From Trileptium ribeirensis (lineage: Eukaryota; Nematoda; Enoplea; Enoplida; Thoracostomopsidae): 64,000 nucleotides of DNA. Of this stretch, positions 20,869 to 33,595 are shown piece by piece. Where the stretch lies: positions 1 through 64,000 of the forward strand of contig JASANE010029130.1 of assembly GCA_030248225.1 (NCBI GenBank), in the 5' to 3' direction. The notes under the pieces were generated by a model, which made no database searches, was not told the origin of the DNA, and saw nothing but the letters and a program-made list of their open reading frames with translations. A program made the translations under genes and the position numbers. Each line of letters opens with the position of its first letter. Position 1 is the stretch's first letter.

Positions 20869-23800
20869 CAAAATTATCTGTGATCGTATGTCGTCAGTTA
20901 GGGAATAAGTTCGAATGGTTAAAATTGTCACTGCCAAAGTTATCTAAAGTCATATAGTGAACTCATAAAATTATCTGTGATAGTATGTCGTCAGTTAAGG
21001 AATAAGTTCGAATGGTTAAAATTGTCACTCCCAAAGTTGTCAAAAGTCATATAGTGAACTCATAAAATTATCTGTGATCGTATGTCGTCAGTTAAGGAAT
21101 AAATTCGAATGGTTAAAATTGTCACTGCCAAAGTTATCTAAAGTGATATAGTGAACTCATAAAATTATCTGTGATCATATGTCGTCAGTTAGGGAATAAG
21201 TTCGAATGGTTAAAATTGTCACTGCCAAAGTTATCTAAAGTCATATAGCGAACTCATAAAATTATCTGTGATCGTATGTCGTCAGTTAGGGAATAAGTTC
21301 GAATGGTTAAAATTGTCACTGCCAAAGTTATCTAAAGTGATATAGTGAACTCATAAAATTATCTGTGATCATATGTCGTCAGTTAGGGAATAAGTTCGAA
21401 TGGTTAAAATTGTCACTGCCAAAGTTATCTAAAGTCATATAGCGAACTCATAAAATTATCTGTGATCGTATGTCGTCAGTTAGGGAATAAGTTCGAATGG
21501 TTAAAATTGTCACTGCCAAAGTTATCTAAAGTGATATAGTGAACTCATAAAATTATCTGTGATCATATGTCGTCAGTTAGGGAATAAGTTTGAATGGTTA
21601 AAATTGTCACTGCCAAAGTTATCTAAAGTCATATAGTGAACTCATAAAATTATCTGTGATCGTATGTCGTCAGTTAAGGAATAAGTTCGAATGGTTAAAA
21701 TTGTCACTCCCAAAGTTATCAAAAGTCATATAGTGAACTCATAAAATTATCTGTGATCGTATGTCGTCAGTTAAGGAATAAATTCGAATGGTTAAAATTG
21801 TCACTGCCAAAGTTATCTAAAGTGATATAGTGAACTCATAAAATTATCTGTGATCATATGTCGTCAGTTAGGGAATAAGTTCGAATGGTTAAAATTGTCA
21901 CTGCCAAAGTTATCTAAAGTCATATAGCGAACTCATAAAATTATCTGTGATCGTATGTCGTCAGTTAGGGAATAAGTTCGAATGGTTAAAATTGTCACTG
22001 CCAAAGTTATCTAAAGTGATATAGTGAACTCATAAAATTATCTGTGATCATATGTCGTCAGTTAGGGAATAAGTTCGAATGGTTAAAATTGTCACTGCCA
22101 AAGTTATCTAAAGTCATATAGCGAACTCATAAAATTATCTGTGATCGTATGTCGTCAGTTGGGGAATAAGTTCGAATGGTTAAAATTGTCACTGCCAAAG
22201 TTATCTAAAGTCATATAGTGAACTCATAAAATTATCTGTGATCGTATGTCGTCAGTTAGGGAATAAGTTCGAATGATTAAAATTTTCACTGCCAAAGTTA
22301 TCAAAAGTCATATAGTGAACTCATAAAATTATCTGTGATCGTATGTCGTCAGTTAGGGAATAAGTTCGAATGGTTAAAATTGTCACTGCCAAAGTTATCT
22401 AAAGTCATATAGTGAACTCATAAAATTATCTGTGATCATATGTCGTCAGTTAGGGAATAAGTTCGAATGGTTAAAATTGTCACTGCCAAAGTTATCTAAA
22501 GTCATATAGTGAACTCATAAAATTATCTGTGATCGTATGTCGTCAGTTAAGGAATAAGTTCGAATGGTTAAAATTGTCACTCCCAAAGTTATCAAAAGTC
22601 ATATAGTGAACTCATAAAATTATCCGTGATCGTATGTCGTCAGTTAAGGAATAAATTCGAATGGTTAAAATTGTCACTGCCAAAGTTATCTAAAGTGATA
22701 TAGTGAACTCATAAAATTATCTGTGATCATATGTCGTCAGTTAGGGAATAAGTTCGAATGGTTAAAATTGTCACTGTCAAAGTTATCTAAAGTCATATAG
22801 CGAACTCATAAAATTATCTGTGATCGTATGTCGTCAGTTAGGGAATAAGTTCGAATGGTTAAAATTGTCACTGCCAAAGTTATCTAAAGTGATATAGTGA
22901 ACTCATAAAATTATCTGTGATCATATGTCGTCAGTTAGGGAATAAGTTCGAATGGTTAAAATTGTCACTGCCAAAGTTATCTAAAGTCATATAGCGAACT
23001 CATAAAATTATCTGTGATCGTATGTCGTCAGTTAGGGAATAAGTTCGAATGGTTAAAATTGTCACTGCCAAAGTTATCTAAAGTCATATAGTGAACTCAT
23101 AAAATTATCTGTGATCGTATGTCGTCAGTTAGGGAATAAGTTCGAATGATTAAAATTTTCACTGCCAAAGTTATCAAAAGTCATATAGTGAACTCATAAA
23201 ATTATCTGTGATCGTATGTCGTCAGTTAGGGAATAAGTTCGAATGGTTAAAATTGTCACTGCCAAAGTTATCTAAAGTCATATAGTGAACTCATAAAATT
23301 ATCTGTGATCATATGTCGTCAGTTAGGGAATAAGTTCGAATGGTTAAAATTGTCACTGCCAAAGTTATCTAAAGTCATATAGTGAACTCATAAAATTATC
23401 TGTGATCATATGTCGTCAGTTAGGGAATAAGTTCGAATGGTTAAAATTGTCACTGCCAAAGTTATCTAAAGTCATATAGCGAACTCATAAAATTATCTGT
23501 GATCGTATGTCGTCAGTTAGGGAATAAGTTCGAATGGTTAAAATTGTCACTGCCAAAGTTATCTAAAGTGATATAGTGAACTCATAAAATTATCTGTGAT
23601 CATATGTCGTCAGTTAGGGAATAAGTTCGAATGGTTAAAATTGTCACTGCCAAAGTTATCTAAAGTCATATAGCGAACTCATAAAATTATCTGTGATCGT
23701 ATGTCGTCAGTTAGGGAATAAGTTCGAATGGTTAAAATTGTCACTGCCAAAGTTATCTAAAGTGATATAGTGAACTCATAAAATTATCTGTGATCATATG

Positions 23801-23990
23801 TCGTCAGTTAGGGAATAAGTTCGAATGGTTAAAATTGTCACTGCCAAAGTTATCTAAAGTCATATAGAGAACTCATAAAATTATCTGTGATCGTATGTCG
23901 TCAGTTAGGGAATAAGTTCGAATGGTTAAAATTTTGACTGCCAAAGTTATCTAAAGTGATATACCTACTCATTATAGTGAACTCATTTGT
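20869..23990. repeat. 97-bp satellite with higher-order structure
   Basis: About 32 head-to-tail copies of a 97-bp unit (phrases AAAATTATCTGTGATCGTAT, GTCGTCAGTTAGGGAATAAG, TTCGAATGGTTAAAATTGTC). Neighbouring units alternate GATCGTATG and GATCATATG. Rare variants recur at fixed offsets: CAGTTAAGG with CACTCCC at 20992, 21671 and 22544, and GAATGATTAAAATTTTC at 22271 and 23144. The 873-bp offset equals nine units, so a nine-unit block has been duplicated. Non-coding; a centromeric or heterochromatic role would be speculation. Confidence 0.95.
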
Positions 23991-24119
23991 AATTCTCTCT
24001 TACTACCAAATAACGGTCCTTACTTTGTGTAGGCTAAATCTGTAGACATAACATTTATATCTTTGGATCATCATTCTGTGTATTACTGTGTATAATGTTT
24101 AACTCTGTATTAGCCACAA

Positions 24120-25855
24120 TTCTGTTGTCCGCCGTATTTTCCAGTAATTTCGCCGTAATAGTGATTTTTTTCTTCAATTTTTCAGTTTTGGGAAGCAAAA
24201 TTTCGACGTAACAGTGATATTTCCTTCAATTTTTCCGTTTGCCAAGCCAAATTTTGCCGTAACAGTGATTTTTCCTGCAATTTTTTTCGTCTTAAAACCA
24301 AAATTTTAGCGAATCTTTGATTTTTGTTCTTTCAAATTTCCCCAATAAGAAGCGAAATTTTGGCGTAACATAATTTCGCCGTAATAGTGATTTTTTTCTT
24401 CAATTTTTCAGTTTTGGGAAGCAAAATTTCGACGTAACAGTGATATTTCCTTCAATTTTTCCGTTTGCCAAGCCAAATTTTGCCGTAACAGTGATTTTTC
24501 CTGCAATTTTTTTCGTCTTAAAACCAAAATTTTAGCGAATCTTTGATTTTTGTTCTTTCAAATTTCCCCAATAAGAAGCGAAATTTTTGCGTAAGATAAT
24601 TTCGCCGTAATAGTGATTTTTTCTTCAATTTTTCAGTTTTGGGAAGCAAAATTTCGACGTAACAGTGATATTTCCTTCAATTTTTCCGTTTGCCAAGCCA
24701 AATTTTGCCGTAACAGTGATTTTTCCTGCAATTTTTTTCGTCTTAAAACCAAAATTTCAGCGAATCTTTGATTTTTGTTCATTCAAATTTCCCCAATGAG
24801 AAGCAAAATTTTGGCGTAACATAATTTCGCCGTAATAGTGATTTTTTCTTCAATTTTTCAGTTTTGGGAAGCAAAATTTCGACGTAACAGTGATATTTCC
24901 TTCAATTTTTCCGTTTTCCAAGCCAAATTTTGCCGTAACAGTGATTTTTCCTGCATTTTTTTTCGTCTTAAAACCAAAATTTTAGCGAATCTTTGATTTT
25001 TGTTCTTTCAAATTTCGCCAAGGAGAAGCAAAATTTTGGCGTAACATAATTTCGCCGTAATTGTGATTTTTTTCTTCAATTTTTCAGTTTTGGGAAGCAA
25101 AATTTCGACGTAACAGTGATATTTCCTTCAATTTTTCCGTTTGCCAAGCCAAATTTTGCCGTAACAGTGATTTTTCCTGCAATTTTTTTCGTCTTAAAAC
25201 CAAAATTTTAGCGAATCTTTGATTTTTGTTCTTTCAAATTTCCCCAATGAGAAGCAAAATTTTGGCGTAACATAATTTCGCCGTAGTGATTTTTTCTTCA
25301 ATTTTTCAGTTTTGGGAAGCAAAATTTCGACGTAACAGTGATATTTCCTTCAATTGTTCCGTTTGCCAAGCCAAATTTTGCCGTAACAGTGATTTTTCCT
25401 GCAATTTTTTTCGTCTTAAAACCAAAATTTTAGCGTATCTTTGATTTTTGTTCTTTCAAATTTCCCCAATGAGAAGCAAAATTTTGGCGTAACAGTGATT
25501 TTTCCTTCAATTTTTTTGGGAAGCAAAATTTTGGCGCAACAGTGATTTTTCCTTCAATTTTTCCGTTTGCCAAGCCAAATTTTGTCGTAACAGTGACTTT
25601 TCCTGCATTTTTTGGTTTGAAAACCAAAATTTTGGCCTAACTTTGATTTTTGTTCCTTTAATTTTCCCCTTAGAAAAGGTTAATTTAGTCGTAACAGTGA
25701 TTTTTCCTATAATTTTTCCATTTGGGAAGCAAAAATTTTGGCGTACGCGTGATCTTTCTTTCAATTTTTTCTTTTGGGAAGCAAAATTTTGGCGTAACAG
25801 TAATTTTTCCTCCAATTTTTTGTTTGGGAACCAAAATTTTGGCGCACAAATCTAC
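24120..25855. repeat. ~227-bp composite tandem array
   Basis: Six large repeats of ~227 bp, starting TTTCGCCGTAATAGTGATTT or a close variant, at about 24149, 24376, 24598, 24826, 25048 and 25275. Each is built of four diverged ~57-bp subunits with the pattern GTAACAGTGATTTTTCC, TTCAATTTTTCCG, then AAGC(C/A)AAATTTTG. From ~25490 to 25850 only irregular subunits remain, which may represent the ancestral monomers. Confidence 0.9.
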
Positions 25856-28055
25856 GTTCGGTATTTATTAATAAACTTGCTAACGTCGTGTTTGCCATTG
25901 TGTGAAGATTAATATAGCGATGCTTTTCTGAAAGTTGTTTCCAAAGATTTTATCGAGATAGCGGTCAACAGCAGGTTTATGTTGGAATGGACATGTATAT
26001 GCTCGGTTAATATAAACAGATTGGTATGGTAGTATGTACAATTTAAGGTAGTTTTCTGGGTTCTACGAAAACTTATTGTCGGTACGTTTTGGGATGTTTT
26101 AAGCATATTTAAAGACCTGATGCTTCTAATATAGCTTTTGTACTGTACCGACAGTTATTTAGCCGTCTTGAAGGCTCCTTTATTAGTTATAATTGTTAAT
26201 TTCGCCTGAATTGGTTTAGTTAACGTACGTATAACTGTGATTCCTAGCTTTATTCCTATCAGACTGTTTCAAAATTTGCGGCAAATTGACGACCACGGAA
26301 ATATTAATTGTCACAGGAGGATGGATATTGGAAGAGTATAACAATTCCTTTGCACCGCAATGTTGACATGTGTTTGAGGTAGTGGGGCTATTTAACGTTG
26401 TCCCCAGCCAAACAGTCGCATTCAACATGTTTCCCAAGAATCATTGGGTTAACCCGCGAAATATTTTCGCTTTAGGATGGCGCATTTTGCATGAACGATT
26501 GGCACAATATTCTTCGTTCTTTTAGGCAAATAGTTGGGTTAAAACATTCAGTTGTTTAGCCAAGTCCCAAAATAGGGTGTTGGTTTCCTGCCTAAGATAT
26601 TCGAGTTCCATTATTTATCGTGTGTACGGTGTGAGTACGGACATTTATTACCGTTGGAAGTATACTCTAGGTCCCTAGACATATTAATTCCGAAAATTAC
26701 AAATCTCTCTTTTAAGCGAGAACGCTAAAATAAAATGAATATCTTTTGGTCAAATCATATTTATATTGATGCTCGTCATGTACAATAGGAAAATTATATA
26801 ATATACGCTGCACAATATTAATACAATTTATTAAAATGTAATTGTAGGACATTTATTATCAAAGATCACGCATTAGTCTAAGTACCCAGTTCCTGGGCCA
26901 GCCCAGAAATAATCCATCAATCTACTACGAGTCTCCCTTGTGACGTCAACGGCCTATTATTCAATTTTAACTATATACTTTGTCTCACCTCGGTTCATTG
27001 TCTCAAGCTCACGTTTTTGGGCCAACAGCATTTTCTTCACTTTTTGCGAGACTAAACTTAAGGTGACCCCGCTAACTATCCTATTTTGCGATATCCGGTG
27101 TGGAATTCACATCCATTGCTACAGAACAAATAGGAAATTTGATTCCATGGCTCGCACAAACTGGGAGACTTGCAATCAGACAATGCTAGTTCAATAAAAT
27201 TGTATAGCTTTAAATAGGATTTGACTGTGTTCACGAACAAATTTAATGTAACAGCGGCATCATATACGCGACGCACTTATTATTTATCAAGGATTGTTCG
27301 CGAACAACATTCTTGTTCATTCAAAACCGACAATATTTTGTGTTGGCGAACAAATGTAACGTTCGCGAACAACAGCTAGCTTTTTCTACCGACTAGAAAA
27401 TGTTCAGTAACTCAATTTTTTACAAAAATCAAAATAGGATGGTCGGCGGGGTCATCTTATGTTTAGTTGCGCATTTGAGCTTTGAAATAAACAGATTAGG
27501 GGTATCCCACGTAGTGATGTTTTGATGTACCCATACCCCATGTGATTTGTCCATACTAGCGTAAATGTGTCCGTATATAATTGAAACGTTATTCATACTA
27601 CCCTGTTTCAAATCAGTTATAAAGAAGCAGAGATAAGTCAAAAGTGTCGGTACATGCCGAGTTTACGCTATTCGTTGTAACTTATATCCAGCAAAGACCA
27701 TCATCTCACTATGCCTTAACATTTTGCTGGTTAATGTGTAAGAATGGCTTATTAATTTTTTGTGTACTTTTGCGCATATTAGTAAACTAGAAAATGCGTT
27801 ATGCTCGTCTAAAGCATAAAAACACAAGAAATATACTCTCACCATTGGGTTTAGTTGTAATCATTATATTAGCTGCTCTGTCTTTGATAATTTCGGTCTC
27901 TGCGCGTACAACAAACAGTCCTGAATCTTTGACATTTTACAGGCACTAGAGTCATGTAGTGCGCAATGTAGAAACTGCTTGAAAACCTAAAAGGGTGTAA
28001 TGCAACATAAAACGAAATATCAGCGTGATTCTGTGGATAAAAATGTACTTGCAAC
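25856..28055. other. No gene recognised
   Basis: AT-rich spacer between two arrays. GAACAA / TTCGCGAAC phrases recur at 27220-27375 (CACGAACAAATTTAATGTAAC and GGCGAACAAATGTAACGTTC), with TGTTCGCGAACA-like palindromes, possibly a small inverted element. The short ORFs have no recognisable product. Confidence 0.3.
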
Positions 28056-28925
28056 CTAAATGTCCAGAAAGGTAAACGATTAAATGAGAGTTTGGAACCA
28101 GAATGCCCAGAAAAGTAAACGATTAAAGGGGAGTGAACCAGAATGCCCAGACAGGTAAACGATTAAATGGGAGTTTAGAACCAGAACGCCCAGAAAGGTA
28201 CACGATTAAATGGGAGTTTGGAACCAGAATGCCCAGAAAAGTAAACGATTAAATGGGAGTGAACCAGAATGCCCAGACAGGTAAACGATTAAATGGGAGT
28301 TTAGAACCAGAACGCCCAGAAAGGTAAACGATTAACTGGGAGTTTGGAACCAGAATGCCCAGAAAGGTAAGCGATTAAATGGGAGTTTGGAACCAGAATA
28401 CCAGAAGGTAAACGATTAAATGGGAGTTCGGAACCAGAATGCCCAGAAATCTAAACGATTAAATGGGAGTTTGGAACCAGAATGCCCAGAAAGGTAAGCG
28501 ATTAAATGAGAGTTTGGAACCAGAATGCCCAGAAAAGTGAACGATTAAATGGGAGTTTAGAACCAGAACGCCCAGAAAGGTAAACGATTAAATGGGAGTT
28601 TGGAACCAGAATGCCCAGAAAGGTAAGCGATTAAATGGGAGTTTGGAACCAGAATACCAGAAGGTAAACGATTAAATGGGAGTTCGGAACCAGAATGCCC
28701 AGAAATCTAAACGATTAAATGGGAGTTTGGAACCAGAATGCCCAGAAAGGTAAGCGATTAAATGGGAGTTTGGAACCAGAATGCCCAGAAATCTAAACGA
28801 TTAAATGGGAGTTTGAAACCAGAATGCCCAGAAAGGTAAACGATTAAATGGGAGTTTGGAATCAGAATGCCCAGTAAGGTAAACAATTAAATGGAAGTTT
28901 GAAACCAGAATGCACAGAAAGCTAA
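28056..28925. repeat. 43-bp minisatellite
   Basis: About 20 copies of a 43-bp unit containing GTAAACGATTAAATGGGAG, TTTGGAACCAGAATGCCCAGAAAG. A shortened variant (ACCAGAATACCAGAAGGTAAA) occurs at about 28391 and 28645, showing that blocks of about six units have been duplicated. Some units lack TTTG before GAACCAG. Confidence 0.92.
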
Positions 28926-30120
28926 ACGTACTGCTTCGTCATGTCACGATCGATTTTTTGAAAAACATTATACATTTTCTCTCTAATAACTTTATTACCC
29001 GTCATCTGGTGTTCTGAAAATCGTAAAGCTCTTCATTTTTGGAAATATGTTTACATTTACAGAACTTTTTGACGCTGGTAAATTTAATCAATAGAGTCGC
29101 ATGAAAATGTTGGGTGTTCGCTCACCGTAGATTAGTCTCACGTCTTTTTAAACGTCCAGTTGAATAACCAGGTCGAACAAACATAAATTATTGGTATTCA
29201 TTTAATTTCATGTTGTGGTGAATGTCTTAAACAGCTGTTGGTAAATAAGCATCCCACTGTGCTAAATTAGTCCTAAACAGGCTGTCCCATTGCGTAAACA
29301 ATATAAATTATATATTTAATTCTTCGCCGACATATACCCCTAGAACCCACCTAACACTAATTATCTAACCAGTAGCTTGTCTTATCGCCAAGATGGTGAA
29401 TTCTGAGTGTTGAATATGAAATTTTGGGTCACATGAGCCCATCGAAAAACCCCTTTTGACCCAAACCTGCAGCCCAAATAATGACAATAGCAGTACACTA
29501 TTTGCAGTTACACATGGATGAATTGCTTTACAAAATGAGACCAATCGAGTGGTTGTGGAAATATTAATATTTTCGTGTATTTGGGGTCTCATGAGCCCAT
29601 TTTACAACGCATTTTGAACCAAATCCTACATCGTAGGAAACCCGCGCAGGTAAAGCTTTCTATACAGCCTTATAGAGGCTTATCTGCTTATCAAAGTTAG
29701 CACAATTTGACTCAGATATGTACGCAGGTTGTGGAGCTACAATAACACATCAGGGTCAGCTTAATCCTCAGGTGCTTTGGGCAGCTTAGTACGACAAGTA
29801 AAGTTCTATTTACAGAATATATAATCACTGATAAGCTATTTTTAGTTTGGTTTGGAGACGGCTCTGTTTGATGGATAAGGAAGATATATTGGTTCTAAGA
29901 TTGTTTAAAATTATTGTATTTTTGAATGTACTCCATGGTTCTATTGCAACAGAGTAGGCTTTTCCACTTTATAGCTCATGGGTGTCGAAGATCCGGCAGC
30001 GTAGGTGAGGTAGTAGACGGGTAAGCGGAGCCTTGGGATATAAATATAGCTTGAGTGGTCCGACCATTAGGTGTAACCCCACCTCCCATCGACGCCTATG
30101 AGTATAGCTGGCAAGCCTAA
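28926..30120. other. Spacer with a ~154-bp diverged duplication
   Basis: No gene recognised. Two related stretches start near 29425 (TTTTGGGTCACATGAGCCCA, later TTTTGACCCAAACC) and 29579 (ATTTGGGGTCTCATGAGCCC, later TTTTGAACCAAATCC), consistent with an old tandem duplication. Confidence 0.4.
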
Positions 30121-30404
30121 GGGTGTGTCCACACTACACCCGATCCGATCCGTTCCGAACCGAATTGCATGTGTATATAAAGTGTTTAAGCTGAATCCGA
30201 TGCGATCCAAGGCAGCATGCAAAAATTTATAGGATTCAAATCGTAACCGAATCGGATGATGTGGCGTGAAAAAGTGTATTTACGAAGGTATACGATTGGT
30301 GTAGAGTTTGATGGTGTCGAATCGGATCGGGTCGGATGCAATATGAACAGAAATCGGATCACGCCGCATCACGCCGAATCAGGCGCAGTGTGAATATATA
30401 CTTT
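30121..30404. mobile_element. Short inverted-repeat element, Harbinger-like
   Basis: The left end TGTGTCCACACTACACCCGA and the reverse complement of the right end (TTCACACTGCGCCTGATTCG) are imperfect inverted repeats. They share the CACACT-core style of the 19387-19667 element, and TAA lies on both sides. The interior has repeated CCGATCCGATCC-type motifs on both strands. The right terminus is degraded, so boundaries are approximate. Confidence 0.45.
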
Positions 30405-30619
30405 TAAAAACGTACATGAAATACCAAGCTTGGAAACTGTTGAAATGAACACAATATAGCAACCCCATTGCAGCGGCTGAAATGTCATAATAAGTAACTT
30501 AATGAAGTATTTTATCAAAGTATATCAAGACTCGACGATGGTCGAGTCAGCTGAAGAGTGTGCCTTTCTTCAACATTTGTGCTTAATCGACCGCAGTACG
30601 ACGACCTTACCCTTCGAAG

Positions 30620-30975
30620 GTTTTCAATCTATCATGTGGGTCGAAAACATGACCCACACCACTCATTTTGTTGGGCCATCACATAAAGACCCCAGGTTTT
30701 CGGACTACCTACTTATACCACACCCAGGTGTCTGAACTACTAAGCTCATGCCCCCAGGTTTTTGACCCATTAAATTCAGAACTCTCCAGGTTTTTGACCC
30801 ACTTCTTCAGACCCCCAGGTTTTCGACAAACTAAATTTGGTGGGTCTGAGCTTAGTGGTCCAAAAAAGTGGGTGCGGTATAAGTCGGTGGTTCGAAAACA
30901 TGGAGCTGATGATATGATGGTCCAAAGATATTGGTGAGGTGGGTCATGTTTTCAGAACCTTTGCTGGATCGACAA
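30620..30975. mobile_element. Foldback element with ~140-bp imperfect arms
   Basis: The left arm (about 30620-30760) and the reverse complement of the right arm (about 30830-30970) share AAAACATGACCCAC, TTGG(A/G)CCATCA, GTTTTCG(A/G)AC(C/T)ACC, ACTTATACC(A/G)CACCCA and ACTAAGCTCA in the same order. The whole could fold into a long hairpin. GTTTTTGACCCA motifs recur between the arms. No coding capacity. Confidence 0.7.
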
Positions 30976-32590
30976 CATGAGATGGGTAAGGGTGAAAACG
31001 CCGGCGACGTACCGCCGTCGATTATTTACAAAAGCTGAAGAGTCTGGCACTTTTCAACAGTGTCGACCAACATCGACTCTCGATTTACACCAATTTCCAA
31101 TAAAAAATAATAATACTAATGATACAACCAAAACTAAAACAATGACAGCTGACGACTATAAAACAAAAATTGCAGGTATGCCTAATTAAAGAACACATTG
31201 TGTAGAAAAAATATTATGGAAACTTCAAATGAAGGAAAAATATTTCTTGTAATGGTAAACGGCATTTATGTTTAAGCTACCGCCACCCACGACGCTACGC
31301 ATTTCGGTTGTTTCATCAATCTGGAGTTTTCATGCCGTAGTCTTTCTTAAATGAGTTTCTTTATTTTTTCTCAGTAACCTCAGTATATTTTTGAATATTT
31401 TGTTTGTCACTGCTATTTGTTAAGACTACATAGTTAAAAAGGGCTTGCGTTAAAACATCAGAACGATACATGATTAGTTATAATTACAAGACATTTGTAG
31501 CTGAAGAACCAGCCATCATTGAAGTAGCTGTACGCACGCATGGGTGTATTGTTTGTATTCGTTCAATTTCGTGCTATCGCACTCGCTTGAACTTGTCGAA
31601 TATGTACGTACAATTATTTGGATTCACGTTGGCAATGCTTCAACTATTACCTCACTTGGCCCTATATTGCCGTTCCAGTCTCAAAATATCTAATTTTAGA
31701 GATGCAGCGTTTTGATTTAAGAATTGTACTACTCAGCTAATACCTGGTTAAAGCTAAACATCGTTCTGATGTTATATCTACAACCAATTTCCTGACAAAC
31801 TTTGAATTGCTTTCTACGGTTTCCAGCGGCGTTGGAAGCTCTTCAAAAGGAGAGAGGACCCGTGAACAAAAGTTGAGGGGCTGGTTATTTACACTTGTTT
31901 TATTTTATATCAATCATTAAGTTTTTCTAGGTCCGACAGTACAAAGCAGGACACCCTTACCCTACACCGTCGCCCTGGACGCTTTCTTGCTGCGTCCTTG
32001 AGGTTTTCTTTTTAGTTGAGGTATATATTATAATCCACAAGTCTGTCCGAGTGTGCCCCATGTTTTGCAGATTTTCGTTTCAATTTTTCCAGTGTTTTAA
32101 TTTTGCAATATTTTTATAAGTGGCTAAAATCTGTTCACCCGATAACTTTTGACAAGATTGATTAATTGATTGGGGTGATTTTTTGGTAAAAATCAAATTG
32201 TCTTAGTCATTTGTCAAAAATCGATACTGCGAAAATTAAACAAAATTTAAAATTTTGAAAATTGAGATTTTGTCCTGAATCTTTGCGAAATACAACTACC
32301 AGTAAAATCTAATACCAATCATCAACAAAATTTAATAACAAAATTTTAAATTTAAGAGAAAAGTGAAACGTCAATACGCAACTCTGTGACGAAAAATACA
32401 AGGTTTGGAACATCTTGGCAAAATCTTAAAGGATCTTCGACTTAACCTTAGCATTTCGTTATTCGACAGACAGGCAGTTCCAAGAGTTGCACAATATTTC
32501 CAGGCAATTTTCAGTCGAACTCAGCAACGTTGACAAACATCTGCCAGATTTAGGATATCCTGAGCCGCGGAAAACCGAAAAATTGAACCC
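30976..32590. other. No gene recognised
   Basis: A short ORF (30977-31189) ends near a donor-like GCAG|GTATGC at about 31173, so it could hold an exon, but there is no family match. The rest is AT-rich with no repeats I can define. Confidence 0.25.
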
Positions 32591-33595
32591 GCGAGTGTCG
32601 CTGCCTGTCTACAGCCGGACTGTCAGCTCACAAGTAGGCATCCAGACAATCAGTTTCACTATCCCTTCAAAGCTTAACTTCGACAGCGAATGATTTTTAT
32701 CCGCGATATCGCTCTCGGTCTACAGCCGGACTGACAGCTCACACGTAGGCATCCAGACAATCACTTTCACTCTCCCTTCAAAGCTTAACTTCGACAGCGA
32801 ATGATTTTTATCTGCGATATCGCTCTCGGTCTACAGCCGGACTGACAGCTCACACGTAGGCATCCAGACAATCACTTTCACTCTCCCTTCAAAGCTTAAG
32901 TTCGACAGCGAATGATTTTTATCCGCGATATCGCTCTCGGTCTACAGCCGGACTGACAGCTCACACGTAAGCATCCAGACAATCACTTTCACTCTCTCTT
33001 CAATGCTTAACTTCGACAGCGAATGATTTTTATCCGCGATATCGCTATCGGTCTACAGCCGGACTGACAGCTCACACGTAGGCATCCAGACAATCAGTTT
33101 CACTATCCCTTCAAAACTCTATTTCGACAGCAAAGGATTTTTATCCGCGAGTGTCACTCTGGGTCTGCTGCCGTACCGGTAGCACACAGGCACCCATCCA
33201 GACAATCACTTTCACTATTCCTTCAAAACTAAACTTCGACAGCGAATGAGTTTAATCGGCGAGTGTCGCTCTCGGTCTGCAGCCGACCGATAGCTCACAG
33301 GAACGCATCCAGATAATCACTTTCACTATCTCTTCAAAATTCAACTTCAACAGCGAAGGAGCTTTATCTGCGAGGTCGCTCTCGGTCTGCAGCTGGATTG
33401 GTATCTCAGAGGCACGCATCCAGACAATCACTTTCATTAGCCCTTCAAAACTCTTCGACAACCAAGGATTTTTGAATGTGAGTGTCGCTCTCGGTCTACA
33501 GCCGGACTGACAGCTAACAGGCACGTATCCAAACAATCACTTTCACTATCCCTTCAAAACTCACCTTCGACAGCGAAGTATTTTTACCGACACGC
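32590..33595. repeat. 111-bp tandem repeat
   Basis: About nine head-to-tail copies of a 111-bp unit with GGTCTACAGCCGGACTGACA, GCATCCAGACAATCACTTTC and TTCGACAGCGAATGATTTTT. Units at 32711, 32822, 32933 and 33044 are nearly identical. Outer copies are diverged (CTGCAGC in place of CTACAGC). The unit is divisible by three, so short repetitive ORFs appear in each direction, but they are interrupted and match nothing known. Confidence 0.9.

Noticed and set aside
20869..23990. Regular repeats suggesting a CRISPR array
   Set aside because: The whole 97-bp unit is repeated without unique spacers, and the setting is eukaryotic. It is a satellite.
30900..30925. CTGATGA as a hammerhead ribozyme core
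   Set aside because: No following GAAA core or closing stems. The CTGATGA at about 19778 and the CTGAAGA at 48483 fail in the same way.
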